Source of the DNA: Egibacter rhizosphaerae
GTDB lineage: Bacteria; Actinomycetota; Nitriliruptoria; Euzebyales; Egibacteraceae
Reading direction: 5' to 3'
Assembly (NCBI RefSeq): GCF_004322855.1
Contig: NZ_CP036402.1
Coordinates: forward strand, 3,410,001 to 3,474,000
DNA: 64,000 nt
In this document: piece by piece, positions 16,153 through 25,020 of the stretch
How positions within the stretch are numbered: the first letter of the stretch is position 1
How the letters are laid out: each line of letters begins with the position of its first letter
The notes under the pieces: model-generated
What the model saw: the letters and a program-made list of their open reading frames with translations, nothing else
What the model was told of the DNA's origin: nothing
Databases searched by the model: none
Made by a program: the position numbers and the translations under genes

Positions 16153-17529
16153 ATGCGATCGAAGTGGAAACGCGGCGCCACGGTCTGTGCGGTCCTGGCG
16201 GCGCTGGCCCTCTTGACCGCGGCATGTGAGATCGAGGACCCCGAGGAGGCAGAGGGGGAGGATGCCCCCGACGATGCGGCCGACGAGCCCGACGATGAGG
16301 CGGACGAGTCCGACGACGAGGCCGACGAGCCCGACGACGAGACGGATGAGCCCGACGACGCGGATGACGAGGACGAAGCGGTCGAGGGAGAGCCGGACGG
16401 GGACCCGATCGTGATCGGGGGAAGCCTCGGTCTCACGGGTGGGTTCGCCGAGCCCTCGGCCGGCTACCTGGCCGCGTACGAGTACTGGGAGGAGCGGATC
16501 AACGAGGAGGGCGGCCTCCTCGGACGACCGGTTGAGCTCCAGATTTACGACGACGAGAGCACACCGGACGTCGCGCAGGATCTCTACCAGCGTCTGATCA
16601 ACGAAGACGAGGTCGACCTCCTGCTGGCCCCCTACACGACTGCGGTCGGTGGGGCCGTGATCCCGATCGCCGAGCGGAACGAGATGCTGCTCTGGAACGG
16701 GGGCTTCGTGGGTGTGGAGCTGTTCCAGAGCTCCGACTGGCTCGTGGGGTCGTTCACCTATCAGGATCCCGAGTACGCGCGGGGGATCTTCGAGATGGTC
16801 GAGGCCATGCCGGAGAACGAGCGGCCCGAGCGAATCGGGATCGCGACGGAGCAGAACCCGTTCACGCTCGTGGTGCGGGACGGGTTCGAGGAGTACCCCG
16901 GTGTGCTTGAGCGGGCGGACGACCTGGGCATCGAGGTGGTCGTGGAGGAGGAGTACTCGCCGGACGCCACCGACGTGAGCGGGATCATCCAGAACGCCAT
17001 GGCCGAGGACGTGGACCTCTTCTTCGCATTGTCGCTCCCGGATGGTGCATCGCTGCTCGCGAGGACCGCGAACGAGCTCGGGTTCCAGCCGGACATCTAT
17101 TGCTCCTGCGGGTCGCAGGTCACGACGGTGCCCTACTGGAAGGACCTGGGCGACGCCGGCGAGGGTGTCATGGCCACAACCATGTCGTGGCCGCCGGCGG
17201 ACGACTTCCCCGAGCTGGACGAACTCCACGAGGTGCTGCAGGAGGAGTTCGGCTGGGAGGAGATGCCCACCTACGCGTCGGGCGCCCTGGCGATCCTGCA
17301 GACGCTCGAGCAATCGGTGGAGGAGGTCGGCTCACTAGATCAGGAGGAGCTACGCGAGCACGTGACGAACAACTCGTTCGAGACGGCCACGGGGCCGCTC
17401 GACCTGGACGAGAATCGGATGCCCGCCTACTACGCGGCGGTGGTGCAGTTCGTCGACGGTCAGAACGAGTTGGTCTGGCCCGAGGACCGGGCGACGGCCG
17501 AGCCCGAGATCCCGATGCCGACCCCGTGA
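16153..17529 (+). CDS. LIV-type ABC transporter solute-binding lipoprotein (system 1)
   Basis: This 458-residue extracellular lipoprotein feeds a branched-chain-amino-acid-type importer. It has a signal peptide with lipobox L-T-A-A-C near residue 25, then an extreme acidic linker of about 50 residues built from D-E-P-D-D-E-like repeats, then a type-I periplasmic binding fold starting at 'PIVIGGSLGLTGGFAEPSAG' and ending in an acidic tail. The 'GSLGLTGGFA' start is typical of LivK-like and amide/urea-binding proteins. Members of this family transport many amides, aromatic acids and nucleoside-like compounds, so substrate cannot be named. AGGAGGAAGG precedes ATG 16153. It heads a seven-gene operon ending at 23157 and lies behind a promoter with tandem LacI-type operators. 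Confidence 0.93.
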   Translation: MRSKWKRGATVCAVLAALALLTAACEIEDPEEAEGEDAPDDAADEPDDEADESDDEADEPDDETDEPDDADDEDEAVEGEPDGDPIVIGGSLGLTGGFAEPSAGYLAAYEYWEERINEEGGLLGRPVELQIYDDESTPDVAQDLYQRLINEDEVDLLLAPYTTAVGGAVIPIAERNEMLLWNGGFVGVELFQSSDWLVGSFTYQDPEYARGIFEMVEAMPENERPERIGIATEQNPFTLVVRDGFEEYPGVLERADDLGIEVVVEEEYSPDATDVSGIIQNAMAEDVDLFFALSLPDGASLLARTANELGFQPDIYCSCGSQVTTVPYWKDLGDAGEGVMATTMSWPPADDFPELDELHEVLQEEFGWEEMPTYASGALAILQTLEQSVEEVGSLDQEELREHVTNNSFETATGPLDLDENRMPAYYAAVVQFVDGQNELVWPEDRATAEPEIPMPTP

Positions 17530-17639
17530 CGTTCGCGGGCTGAGGCTGTTCACTCATCTGGTGGGACATACCGGTGCGAGGCCCCGGGTGTCCCACCAGT
17601 CAGCCTCACGACCTGATCCGGCTTGGAACGGGAGCGTCC

Positions 17640-18377
17640 ATGCGCAGCGCATTAGCAGCCGAAGGGATTCGGAAACGGTTCGGTGGTCTCTGGGCGGTCG
17701 ACGGCGTCACGCTGAGGCCCGAGCCGTCATCGATCGTCGGGCTCATCGGGCCGAACGGCTCCGGTAAGACCACGTTGCTGAACGTGCTGAACGGTGTGTA
17801 CAAGCCCGATGAGGGGCGGGTCCTGCTGGGTGATGTGGACGTCACCGGCCGCAGCCCACACCAGCTCGCGGCCGCAGGGGTCAGCCGCACCTTTCAGACA
17901 CCGCGCGTCTTCAAGAGCGTCACCGTCATGGAGAACATGCTGACGCCGACGCTGCATCTCCACGGTAGGCGTGCCGGCTTCGTTGATCGCGCGAACCAAC
18001 TCCTCGAACTGGTGAACCTGATCGACAAGCGGGATCAGGCGGCCAGCGAGCTCTCGGGGGGTCAGCAGAAGCTCTTGGAGTTCGCGCGGGCCCTGGTCAC
18101 CGATCCACACGTCGTCCTTATGGATGAGCCATTCGCGGGGGTGCATCCCACGATCAAAGAGGTCCTCCAAGGGCGGATCCTCGCAGCCAACGAGGAAGGC
18201 ACGGGTTTCATCATCGTCAGCCACGAAGTCCCGGACCTGATCGCCATGTCGGAGTGGCTCGTCTGCATGGACCAGGGGAGCGCGATCTCGGAGGGACTGC
18301 CCACCGACGTTCAGCAGGACGACCAGGTCGTGACGGCCTACCTCGGCCAGCCCGTCGGCGCAGGAGACGACCAGTGA
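17640..18377 (+). CDS. LIV-type ABC transporter ATPase, LivG-like (system 1)
   Basis: This 245-residue ATPase has Walker A 'GPNGSGKTT', the LivG-typical 'GVSRTFQTPRVF' Q-loop region, signature 'LSGGQQK' and Walker B 'VVLMDEPFAGVHP'. It powers the LIV importer of the same operon. ATG 17640 is used, with GGGAG six bases upstream; an earlier in-frame start at 17574 has no conserved sequence. The gap from the binding-protein gene is 110 bp, longer than elsewhere in the operon. Its stop overlaps the LivF-like start as GTGA. Confidence 0.93.
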   Translation: MRSALAAEGIRKRFGGLWAVDGVTLRPEPSSIVGLIGPNGSGKTTLLNVLNGVYKPDEGRVLLGDVDVTGRSPHQLAAAGVSRTFQTPRVFKSVTVMENMLTPTLHLHGRRAGFVDRANQLLELVNLIDKRDQAASELSGGQQKLLEFARALVTDPHVVLMDEPFAGVHPTIKEVLQGRILAANEEGTGFIIVSHEVPDLIAMSEWLVCMDQGSAISEGLPTDVQQDDQVVTAYLGQPVGAGDDQ

Positions 18378-19105
18378 GCGATTCGGCCCCGCTGTTGCAG
18401 ATGCAGGACGTCGTTGCGGGCTACTCCGACTCGGACCTCGTCCTCAACCATGTCACGTTGGAGGCGGCTCCCGGCAAGGTGACCGCGGTTCTTGGTCCCA
18501 ACGGTTCGGGCAAGTCGACCTCGCTGCGGGTGCTCTACGGCTTCCTGTCCCCACGCGAGGGCCGCATCCTGCTGGACGGCTCCGACATCACGGAGACGAG
18601 TCCCCAGGAGCGCTTGGAACTCGGCATCTCCCTACTCCCGCAAGGCCGGTCGACCTTCCCCGAGATGACGGTGGAGGAGAACCTCGAACTCGGTGGGTGG
18701 CTCTGGCGCCACGACCGCGCTCGGCTGCGGAGGGCGGTCGAGGACACCTTCGAGCGGTACCCGAAGCTCGCCGACCTGCGCAAGCGGCATGCGGGGAGCT
18801 TGAGCGGGGGACAGCAACGGATCCTCGAGATCGCCCGCACGCTCATTCTCGACCCATCGGTACTCCTGATCGACGAACCGTCCGTCGGCCTCGCGCCCGT
18901 GCTGGTGAACGAGGTGTATCAGGACCTTGAGGCGCTGAAGGACGACGGCCGAACGATCCTGTTGGTCGATCAGAACGTGCAGGCCGCGGCGCATCTCGCG
19001 GACTACATCTACACGCTGGCATACGGCAAGAACGACGTGCACGGGGACACCGAGGCCTTCGAGGGCCAACTCGGGGATGTGATCCGGTCATGGTTGCGCA
19101 TCTGA
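18374..19105 (+). CDS. LIV-type ABC transporter ATPase, LivF-like (system 1)
   Basis: This second ATPase of the importer is 243 residues long, with Walker A 'GPNGSGKST', signature 'LSGGQQR', Walker B 'VLLIDEPSVGLAP' and 'LLVDQNVQAAAHLADY', all typical of LivF. GTG 18374 overlaps the LivG-like stop by 4 bp. The C-terminus ends shortly after the conserved helix, matching family length. A 40-bp gap with GGAGG precedes the permease gene. Confidence 0.93.
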   Translation: MSDSAPLLQMQDVVAGYSDSDLVLNHVTLEAAPGKVTAVLGPNGSGKSTSLRVLYGFLSPREGRILLDGSDITETSPQERLELGISLLPQGRSTFPEMTVEENLELGGWLWRHDRARLRRAVEDTFERYPKLADLRKRHAGSLSGGQQRILEIARTLILDPSVLLIDEPSVGLAPVLVNEVYQDLEALKDDGRTILLVDQNVQAAAHLADYIYTLAYGKNDVHGDTEAFEGQLGDVIRSWLRI

Positions 19106-19145
19106 GCGGTCCGAGGGCAGTTAACGGCGTGAAGGAGGTCGCACG

Positions 19146-20024
19146 GTGGCGTTGACAGTCTTCGTGCAAACCACCATCTCCGGCATCCTCCTGGGACTCG
19201 TGTACACCGCCGTGGGCGTCGGCCTCAGCCTCACGATGGGTGTCCTGAGGATCGTCAACGTGAGCCATAGCGCCTTTCTCATCTTCGCTGCCTTTCTCAC
19301 GATCACCTTGGTAAACAACTGGGGGCTCGATCCGTTCCTCGCGGGAGCGCTGATCGTGCCGATCTTCGCGGTTGCTGGTTATCTCGTCGGTTCAACGACC
19401 ATTCGGCGGATTGCTCGGGAGCCGGCGACAACCGGCCTGTTGGCGTTGTTCGGGGTCATGGTCTTCCTCGAGAGCCTCGCGATCGTGATCTGGACGACGG
19501 ACACGCGGTCCATGGCGACTGGCTACCTGGACGCCGCCCTCCGGGGCTTCGGGGTCAGCGTGCCGTTGACGCGACTCGCGGGAGCAGCCATCGCGGCCGT
19601 GGCGGTCGTGGCGCTCTACTTGTTCCTCCAGAGAACCATGACGGGGCGGAGCATCCGGGCCATGGCGCAGAATCGCGACGCCGCGGCTCTGGTAGGAATA
19701 CGGGTAGACCGCCTCGACGCGCTCGTGTTCGCGATTGGCACCGCCTTGGCGGCGGTCGGTGGGGTGGCGCTCGCGATCGTTTTCTCCCTGACGCCCCAGA
19801 TGCACGTCGTGTGGTTGGCCTGGGCGTTCCTCGTGGTCGTCGTCGGAGGCCTGGGGAACGTGCGGAACACCGCGGCCGCAGCGCTCCTCCTCGGGCTCGT
19901 GGAATCGTTCGCCGGCGTCCTGCTGCCATTCCACTACACGTACATTCTCGTCTACGGGCTGCTGGCCGCGGCACTCCTGTTCCGAAGCGAAGGTCTCTTC
20001 GGCTCGAAAGCGAGGACGATCTGA
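19146..20024 (+). CDS. LIV-type ABC transporter permease, LivH-like (system 1)
   Basis: This is a 292-residue inner-membrane permease with about eight helices. It shows the family start 'TISGILLGLVYTAVGVGLSL' (one flavour of LivH) and the conserved cytoplasmic loop 'RAMAQNRDAAALVGIRVDRL' which contacts the ATPases. GTG 19146 follows AAGGAGG by about eight bases. Its stop is directly followed by the LivM-like start, so the two permease subunits are translated together. Confidence 0.92.
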   Translation: MALTVFVQTTISGILLGLVYTAVGVGLSLTMGVLRIVNVSHSAFLIFAAFLTITLVNNWGLDPFLAGALIVPIFAVAGYLVGSTTIRRIAREPATTGLLALFGVMVFLESLAIVIWTTDTRSMATGYLDAALRGFGVSVPLTRLAGAAIAAVAVVALYLFLQRTMTGRSIRAMAQNRDAAALVGIRVDRLDALVFAIGTALAAVGGVALAIVFSLTPQMHVVWLAWAFLVVVVGGLGNVRNTAAAALLLGLVESFAGVLLPFHYTYILVYGLLAAALLFRSEGLFGSKARTI

Positions 20025-21086
20025 GTGTCAACCAACCCGGATTCCAGCACCGTGGAGCAGGACGCGGCCCCGGCCGAACCACCGACCGAGGCCCCCGCCG
20101 GTAGCCGGAACATGCCGTGGCTACCGAGGCTCGGCTGGGCCGTTGCGATTGCCGTGATCGCGAGCCTCGTGTGGTTGGGGCTATTCGGTGAGGTCGCGAC
20201 GGTGAGTGTCGTGACCACCGCGCTGATGTATCTGCTCCTGGCGCAGGCGTGGAACCTGCTCGGAGGCTACGGCGGCTACCTGAACCTCGGGATGGCCGCC
20301 TTCTTCGGCGTGGGCGCCTACACGACCGGCATCCTGTCCGGGTCCTACGGGTTCTCCATTCTGATCGCATTGCCGGCTGCGATGGTCGTCGGCGCTCTGT
20401 TCGCGCTGATCGTGGGTGGTCCCACCCTGCGGCTTCGAGGCCCCTACTTCACGATCATCACGCTCATCCTGAGCTTTCTCGTGATGATCGTCGTGTACAA
20501 CGCGGATTTCACGCGCGGGGCCATGGGCCTGTTCCTCGACGCACCCGCTGCTGGTCCGTTATCGGTCGAGCAGTTCTTCTTCTTCCTGTTCCTGGCGGGG
20601 GCGATGATCGTCGTGCTGCTGGTGTGGTGGCTCGAACGGACCGCCTTCGTGTATGCCCTGCGCGCCATCAAGGAGGACGAGGACGCGGCCGAGGTGCTCG
20701 GCGTGGCCACGACCCGGGTGAAGATCCAGGCGCTGGTCGTGGGATCGGTCATCGCCGGGTTCGTGGGTGGGCTGAACTCCTATCGACTCGGCTACATCGA
20801 GCCAGGAGGCGTCTTCGACCTCAACATCTCGATCGACGTGGTCCTGATGGCGGTCATTGGTGGAGCGGGGTCCTGGATCGGACCCGTGATCGGCGCCCCC
20901 CTGATCGTGATGCTGTCCGAGTTCTTGCGCACCCGCGTCGTCGGCGTGGAAGTGTTCGGGGAACAGATTCCTCGGGAGTCGAGCCGCATGGTGCTGGGGC
21001 TCTTGCTCCTTCTGGCTGCGCTGTACGCAAAGCGCGGGATCGTCGGTCTCGTGCAGCGCGAGAAGGGGAGCCGGTTCGGCGTCTAG
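20025..21086 (+). CDS. LIV-type ABC transporter permease, LivM-like (system 1)
   Basis: This second permease subunit, 353 residues with about ten helices, includes the LivM signatures 'AQAWNLLGGYGGYLNLGMAA' and the coupling loop 'RAIKEDEDAAEVLGVATTRV'. GTG 20025 begins right after the preceding TGA. The N-terminal 30 residues are hydrophilic. It pairs with the LivH-like protein. A 74-bp gap precedes the zinc-dehydrogenase gene, which is probably in the same transcript. Confidence 0.92.
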   Translation: MSTNPDSSTVEQDAAPAEPPTEAPAGSRNMPWLPRLGWAVAIAVIASLVWLGLFGEVATVSVVTTALMYLLLAQAWNLLGGYGGYLNLGMAAFFGVGAYTTGILSGSYGFSILIALPAAMVVGALFALIVGGPTLRLRGPYFTIITLILSFLVMIVVYNADFTRGAMGLFLDAPAAGPLSVEQFFFFLFLAGAMIVVLLVWWLERTAFVYALRAIKEDEDAAEVLGVATTRVKIQALVVGSVIAGFVGGLNSYRLGYIEPGGVFDLNISIDVVLMAVIGGAGSWIGPVIGAPLIVMLSEFLRTRVVGVEVFGEQIPRESSRMVLGLLLLLAALYAKRGIVGLVQREKGSRFGV

Positions 21087-21160
21087 CGCGTCGGCGCCGG
21101 CAACAACTGACGGGTCACGCTGCGGTGCACAGCTGATCGAAGAGGGATTGGGGTCAGATC

Positions 21161-22297
21161 ATGGCCGAGAACGCCTCCGCCACGATGCGCGCGGCGATCT
21201 ACCACGGACCCCGCGATATCCGCATCGAGGATGTCCCGGCGCCGAGCCCCGGTTCGGGTGAGCTGCTCGTCGAGGTCGGGGTCGCCGGCATCTGCGGCAC
21301 CGATGCGCACGAGTACGCAGCCGGGCCGGTGATGTTCCCGATCGACCGCGAACACCCCGTCACCGGTCACCGTGGTCCGCTGATCCCTGGCCACGAGTTC
21401 GCTGGACGGGTCGTGGGCGTCGGAGACGGGGGCGACCCGGCCTGGATGGGGTGCGACGTCGCGGTCGGAGGCGGCTACGGATGCGAGGCTTGCCGCTATT
21501 GCCGCGAGCGACGCCCGAACCTCTGCGCGGACTACGCAGCCGTCGGGTTGCACCGCCACGGTGGATTGGCCCAGTACGCCGCGGTGCCAGGCATCGCGTG
21601 CGAAGACGCGAGCACGTTCGACCTGCCCGCCGACTTCGCCGCGCTCGGGCAGCCGGCCGCGATCGCGATGCACGCTCTGCGCCGTGGCCGGGTCGACCCG
21701 GGTGAGCACGTCGCGGTCGTGGGTGTCGGTGGCATTGGGGCGTTCCTCGTCCCCGCCCTCGTGCGGGCCGGCGCTCGGGTGAGCGTGTTCGACCGGGACC
21801 GCGAACGCCTCGCGATCGCCGATGAACTGGGCGCGCACGAGTTGCTCGAGGTCCGCGCGAACGACGACATCGGGGAGCGGATCCGTGAGCTGCCGGCCAC
21901 ACCCGACGCCGTGTTCGAGATCACCGGCGTCGGCCCCGTACTCGACGCGATCCTGCGCGCAGCCGTCCCCGGCGTTCGGATCGTCGTGGTCGGGCTGCAC
22001 GACGGACAGGCGGCCGTGGCGTTCCGTCCGATCTCCCTGCGCGAACAGGAGCTGCTCGGGACCAACGCGCTCGTGCGCGAGGTCGACCTGCCAGCTGCGC
22101 TCGACCTCCTGGCCCAGCCCGATCTCGCCTGGGACCGCGTCGCCCCGGTCGTGCTCGGACTCGACGAGCTGGTCGAGGACGGCCTCGAGCCCCTGGCCAG
22201 TGGGCGGGCGCAGCGGATCAAGACCCTCATCGATCCCTGGGCGCGTGAGCGCCGCGCGTTCGGCGCGACGCCGACGACACGAAAGGCAGCCGCATGA
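21161..22297 (+). CDS. Zinc-dependent medium-chain dehydrogenase (butanediol/threonine-DH-like)
   Basis: This 378-residue MDR-family enzyme has catalytic-zinc ligands in 'GICGTDAHEY' and 'GHEFAG', a structural-zinc Cys cluster 'GCEACRYCRERRPNLC', and the NAD(P)-binding motif 'VVGVGGIGAFLVPAL'. The first 135 residues resemble 2,3-butanediol and sorbitol/threonine dehydrogenases. It probably oxidises a secondary alcohol of the compound imported by the upstream LIV system. Its stop overlaps the cupin start by 4 bp, so the two enzymes are coupled. A second, more distant MDR enzyme is at 27405-28424. The exact substrate is unknown. Confidence 0.9.
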   Translation: MAENASATMRAAIYHGPRDIRIEDVPAPSPGSGELLVEVGVAGICGTDAHEYAAGPVMFPIDREHPVTGHRGPLIPGHEFAGRVVGVGDGGDPAWMGCDVAVGGGYGCEACRYCRERRPNLCADYAAVGLHRHGGLAQYAAVPGIACEDASTFDLPADFAALGQPAAIAMHALRRGRVDPGEHVAVVGVGGIGAFLVPALVRAGARVSVFDRDRERLAIADELGAHELLEVRANDDIGERIRELPATPDAVFEITGVGPVLDAILRAAVPGVRIVVVGLHDGQAAVAFRPISLREQELLGTNALVREVDLPAALDLLAQPDLAWDRVAPVVLGLDELVEDGLEPLASGRAQRIKTLIDPWARERRAFGATPTTRKAAA

Positions 22298-23157
22298 CGT
22301 ACGGGATCCTCCGAGAGCGCGAGCAGCGGTGGCACGACGGACCCTGGCCCGGCTACCGGGTGGCGCCGCTCATCACCGGGGCGATGGGCTCGGTTCACAT
22401 GGAGGTCGCGCTCGTGGAGCTCGCGCCGGGCGCCGCTGTCGACGCGCACCGGCACCCCTTCGAGGAGTCCTTCTTCGTTCTCGCCGGCGAAGTCGAGGTG
22501 GCGCTGGGACTCGACCGGTACCGGCTCGCGGCGCAGGACTTCGGCTTCGCGCCCGTCCCGTGTCCACACGCCTGGTTCAACCCCGGCGACCGCCCGGCGC
22601 GCTGGCTGCGCGTGCGCGCACCGCAGCCTCGCGGCGGGCCGGAGGTCACCACGCATCCCGCCGAGGAGCCCGCCCTCCCCGCCGACGGCGCGCGTCCCGA
22701 CGAGCAGGACCCGCGGTCACGGTGGGTCGGGCACTTCGACGACTCCGATCTCGGCGCACCGGGCCCCGTCTCGATGCCCGGCTACCACGGTCACAACATC
22801 ACCGACATCGCGATCCGCATGATGGTCGATGACATCCTCGGGGCCGCCCATCACACGCTGTTCGTCGTGCAGTTCGATCCGCGTCCTTCGCGCGAGCTCA
22901 GCGCGCGCGAGCACTACCACGCCTTCGAGGAGGGCTACTACCTCGTCTCGGGCGAGGCGTGGGGCCTCGTCGACGGCGAGGAGGTGCGGATCGCGGCGGG
23001 CGACGTCATCTGGACCGGCGTCGGGGCGACGCACGGGTTCGTGAGCACCGGCACCGAACCGCTGCGGTGGCTGGAGGTGCAGGCACCGATGCCCCCGCCG
23101 CGGGAGGCGTTCTTCTTCCCCGACGATTGGGCCGCGCTCCCGACACGGCAGGCGTGA
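22294..23157 (+). CDS. Bicupin protein (putative ring or amide-processing enzyme)
   Basis: This 287-residue protein has two cupin barrels. The first has the metal site 'DAHRHPFEESFFVLAGEVEV' (in part) and a later His in 'CPHAWFNPGD'; the second has 'EHYHAFEEGYYLVSGEAWGL' (in part) and 'GATHGFVSTG'. Both keep the His/Glu pattern G(X)5HXH(X)3,4E...H, so both may bind metal. Bicupins include gentisate-type dioxygenases, ureidoglycine aminohydrolase and isomerases; no subgroup fits well enough to name. It ends the first LIV operon, overlapping the dehydrogenase by 4 bp. A paralogous bicupin (25021-25911) sits in the opposite operon. The convergent LacI gene ends 15 bp away. Confidence 0.85.
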   Translation: MTYGILREREQRWHDGPWPGYRVAPLITGAMGSVHMEVALVELAPGAAVDAHRHPFEESFFVLAGEVEVALGLDRYRLAAQDFGFAPVPCPHAWFNPGDRPARWLRVRAPQPRGGPEVTTHPAEEPALPADGARPDEQDPRSRWVGHFDDSDLGAPGPVSMPGYHGHNITDIAIRMMVDDILGAAHHTLFVVQFDPRPSRELSAREHYHAFEEGYYLVSGEAWGLVDGEEVRIAAGDVIWTGVGATHGFVSTGTEPLRWLEVQAPMPPPREAFFFPDDWAALPTRQA

Positions 23158-23172
23158 CCTCCCGTCCCCCGT

Positions 23173-24258
23173 TCAGTGCGTGTTCGCGGTGGCGGGCGGC
23201 GCGGCGGTCGAGGCGCGCACCGTGAGCTCCGCGGCGATCGAGTCGGGCGAGTCGGGGGGCGGCTCGTCGTCGGGTCGCTCGATGTGCGCGATTGCGAGGT
23301 CCCCCGACCGGCGGCCGAGCTCGTACGACGGGTTGTGCACCGTCGTCAGCGCGGGATCGAGGTGTTCGGCGAAGAACTCGTCGTTGTAGCCGACGATCGA
23401 GACGTCGTTCGGGCATCGCCGCCCGCTGGCCCTGACCGCGGCCAGCACGCCGAGCGCCAGCATGTCGTTGTGCGCGAAGATCGCCGTGCAGGACGGATGC
23501 TCGCGCAGGAGCCGCTCGGCCAGTCGGCGTCCCTCGTCGATCGTGGGCGCGTACGCCGCCTCGCCGAGGTCCTCGACGCGCGCGCCGAGGGCCGTGGCCG
23601 TCTTCTCGAACCCCTGCGACCGGTCGACGAACGGCTGCACGTCGTTCGCCCCGCGGATCTGGGCCAGCACTCGGTGACCCTGCTCGACGAGGTGGCGCGC
23701 CGCCAGCGCGCCCCCGCCCTCGTCGTCGTGCAGCACCGCGGGCAACCCGCTGTCGGGCAGGGTGCGGACCGCCAGCACGACGGGCGTGCCGGTGGCGTGG
23801 CAGCGCACCAGGGAGGCCGTGTCGCTCCGTCGCGCGGCGGTCACGACGAGCGCGTCGACCCGCCGGCCGAGGAAGTGGTTCACGATGGTGGCCAGCCGCC
23901 CGCTGTCGTCCTCGGTGTCCGCCACCACGGGGATGTAGCCGCCACGGTCGAGCGAGTGCGCCACCCCGCGGACGACGGGTGCGTACACGGTGTTGCCGAG
24001 ATCGGGAACGATGACGCCCACCGACAGGCTACGGCCACGTCGCAACGCGGAGGCGATCAGGTGCGGCGTGTAGCCGAGGTTCTCGGCGGCCGCCCGGATC
24101 CTCGCGCGCGTGCCGGCGTTGACCAGCGACTCCTTGTGCGGGTCCAGCGCGCGCGAGACGGTGGACACGTCCACCCCGGCGGCCTTGGCGATGTCGCGCA
24201 GGGTGACCGACGTGCCCGGTGCGAGCGCCCCGTCCCCGTCCTCGGCCATGGATCTCAC
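23173..24258 (-). CDS. LacI-family repressor (island regulator 1)
   Basis: This 361-residue repressor has the LacI helix-turn-helix 'TLRDIAKAAGVDVSTVSRAL', a hinge region 'YTPHLIASALRRGRSLSVGV' (in part) and a periplasmic-binding-protein-like ligand domain. GTG 24258 overlaps the SDR stop; ATG 24249 is an alternative start. It is about equally long as and clearly related to the repressor at 26126-27163: both share 'DVSTVSRALDP'/'HVSTVSRALDP', 'VPDLGNTVYAPVVRG'/'VPDIANPIYAPVVRG' and 'VVADTEDD'. They look like a duplicated pair. It is the last gene of the bicupin-SDR-LacI operon and likely binds GCAAAC-GNTTGC-type sites in the island. Confidence 0.92.
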   Translation of the reverse strand: MRSMAEDGDGALAPGTSVTLRDIAKAAGVDVSTVSRALDPHKESLVNAGTRARIRAAAENLGYTPHLIASALRRGRSLSVGVIVPDLGNTVYAPVVRGVAHSLDRGGYIPVVADTEDDSGRLATIVNHFLGRRVDALVVTAARRSDTASLVRCHATGTPVVLAVRTLPDSGLPAVLHDDEGGGALAARHLVEQGHRVLAQIRGANDVQPFVDRSQGFEKTATALGARVEDLGEAAYAPTIDEGRRLAERLLREHPSCTAIFAHNDMLALGVLAAVRASGRRCPNDVSIVGYNDEFFAEHLDPALTTVHNPSYELGRRSGDLAIAHIERPDDEPPPDSPDSIAAELTVRASTAAPPATANTH

Positions 24259-24959
24259 ATGATCAGCGCGCCACCCTCGACGTGCAGGTTCGCCGCGTTC
24301 ATCGAGGGGTTCTCCAGCAGGAACTCCGCCGCGTAGACGACGTCGGCCATGGTCGCGAGCTGGCCGGTGGGGGTGCGCGAGCGGAAGCCCTCCAGCACCG
24401 ACTCCGGCTTGTCCGCCCAGAACGGGCTGTCCGCGACGATCCCCGGGTGGAGCGCGTTCACCCGGATGGGGGCGAGCTCGGTCGCCATGGCGGTCACCAT
24501 CCCGGTGACGCCACCATTGACCGTGGACACCGTGATCGACCCGGGGTAGGGACGGTCCTTCGCGAGCCCGCCGAACAGCACGATCGAGCTTTCGGTGGAC
24601 AAGCGGTCGGCCAGTGCGTGGACGACCTCGGTGTAGCCGACGAGCTTCAGGGCGGCCAGGTGTCGAGCGGCGGCGATGTTGAACTCGCGCACCGTGTTGT
24701 TGTCGCGCTCGATCCCGACCAGTGCGAGGCGCGAGACCGGGCCGATCCCGGCGGTGGCGTCCGCGATGCCCTCGGGTTCGGCCAGGTCGAAGCCGAGGCC
24801 GCTCGTGCGCCCGCCGACCTCCTTGGCGACCTGCGCCGCCCGTTCGGCGTCACGACCGGTGAGCACGACCTCGTGGCCCGCGTCGGCGTAGTGCTGCGCG
24901 AGCTCGCGTCCCAGGCCGGCGGTCCCGCCGACCACGACGATGCAGCCATCGGTTGCCAT
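24255..24959 (-). CDS. SDR-fold protein lacking the canonical Tyr-x3-Lys
   Basis: This 234-residue Rossmann protein has the cofactor motif in 'VVVGGTAGLGREL' and later SDR landmarks 'ELAPIRVNALHPGIV' and a C-terminal 'EGGALIM'. At the position where Y-x-x-x-K is expected before 'MVTAMATELAP' the sequence reads 'TVSTVNGGVTG', with neither Tyr nor Lys. It may be a divergent reductase, an epimerase-like enzyme or a binding-only paralogue. AGAGGAG precedes ATG 24959. It lies 61 bp after the bicupin gene and overlaps the LacI gene, so all three are one operon. Confidence 0.82.
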   Translation of the reverse strand: MATDGCIVVVGGTAGLGRELAQHYADAGHEVVLTGRDAERAAQVAKEVGGRTSGLGFDLAEPEGIADATAGIGPVSRLALVGIERDNNTVREFNIAAARHLAALKLVGYTEVVHALADRLSTESSIVLFGGLAKDRPYPGSITVSTVNGGVTGMVTAMATELAPIRVNALHPGIVADSPFWADKPESVLEGFRSRTPTGQLATMADVVYAAEFLLENPSMNAANLHVEGGALIM

Positions 24960-25020
24960 GGGAATCAGCTCCTCTTCTCGCGGTCGCTTCTCGTGCGCGT
25001 CGTCGCCCGTACCGGCCGAC

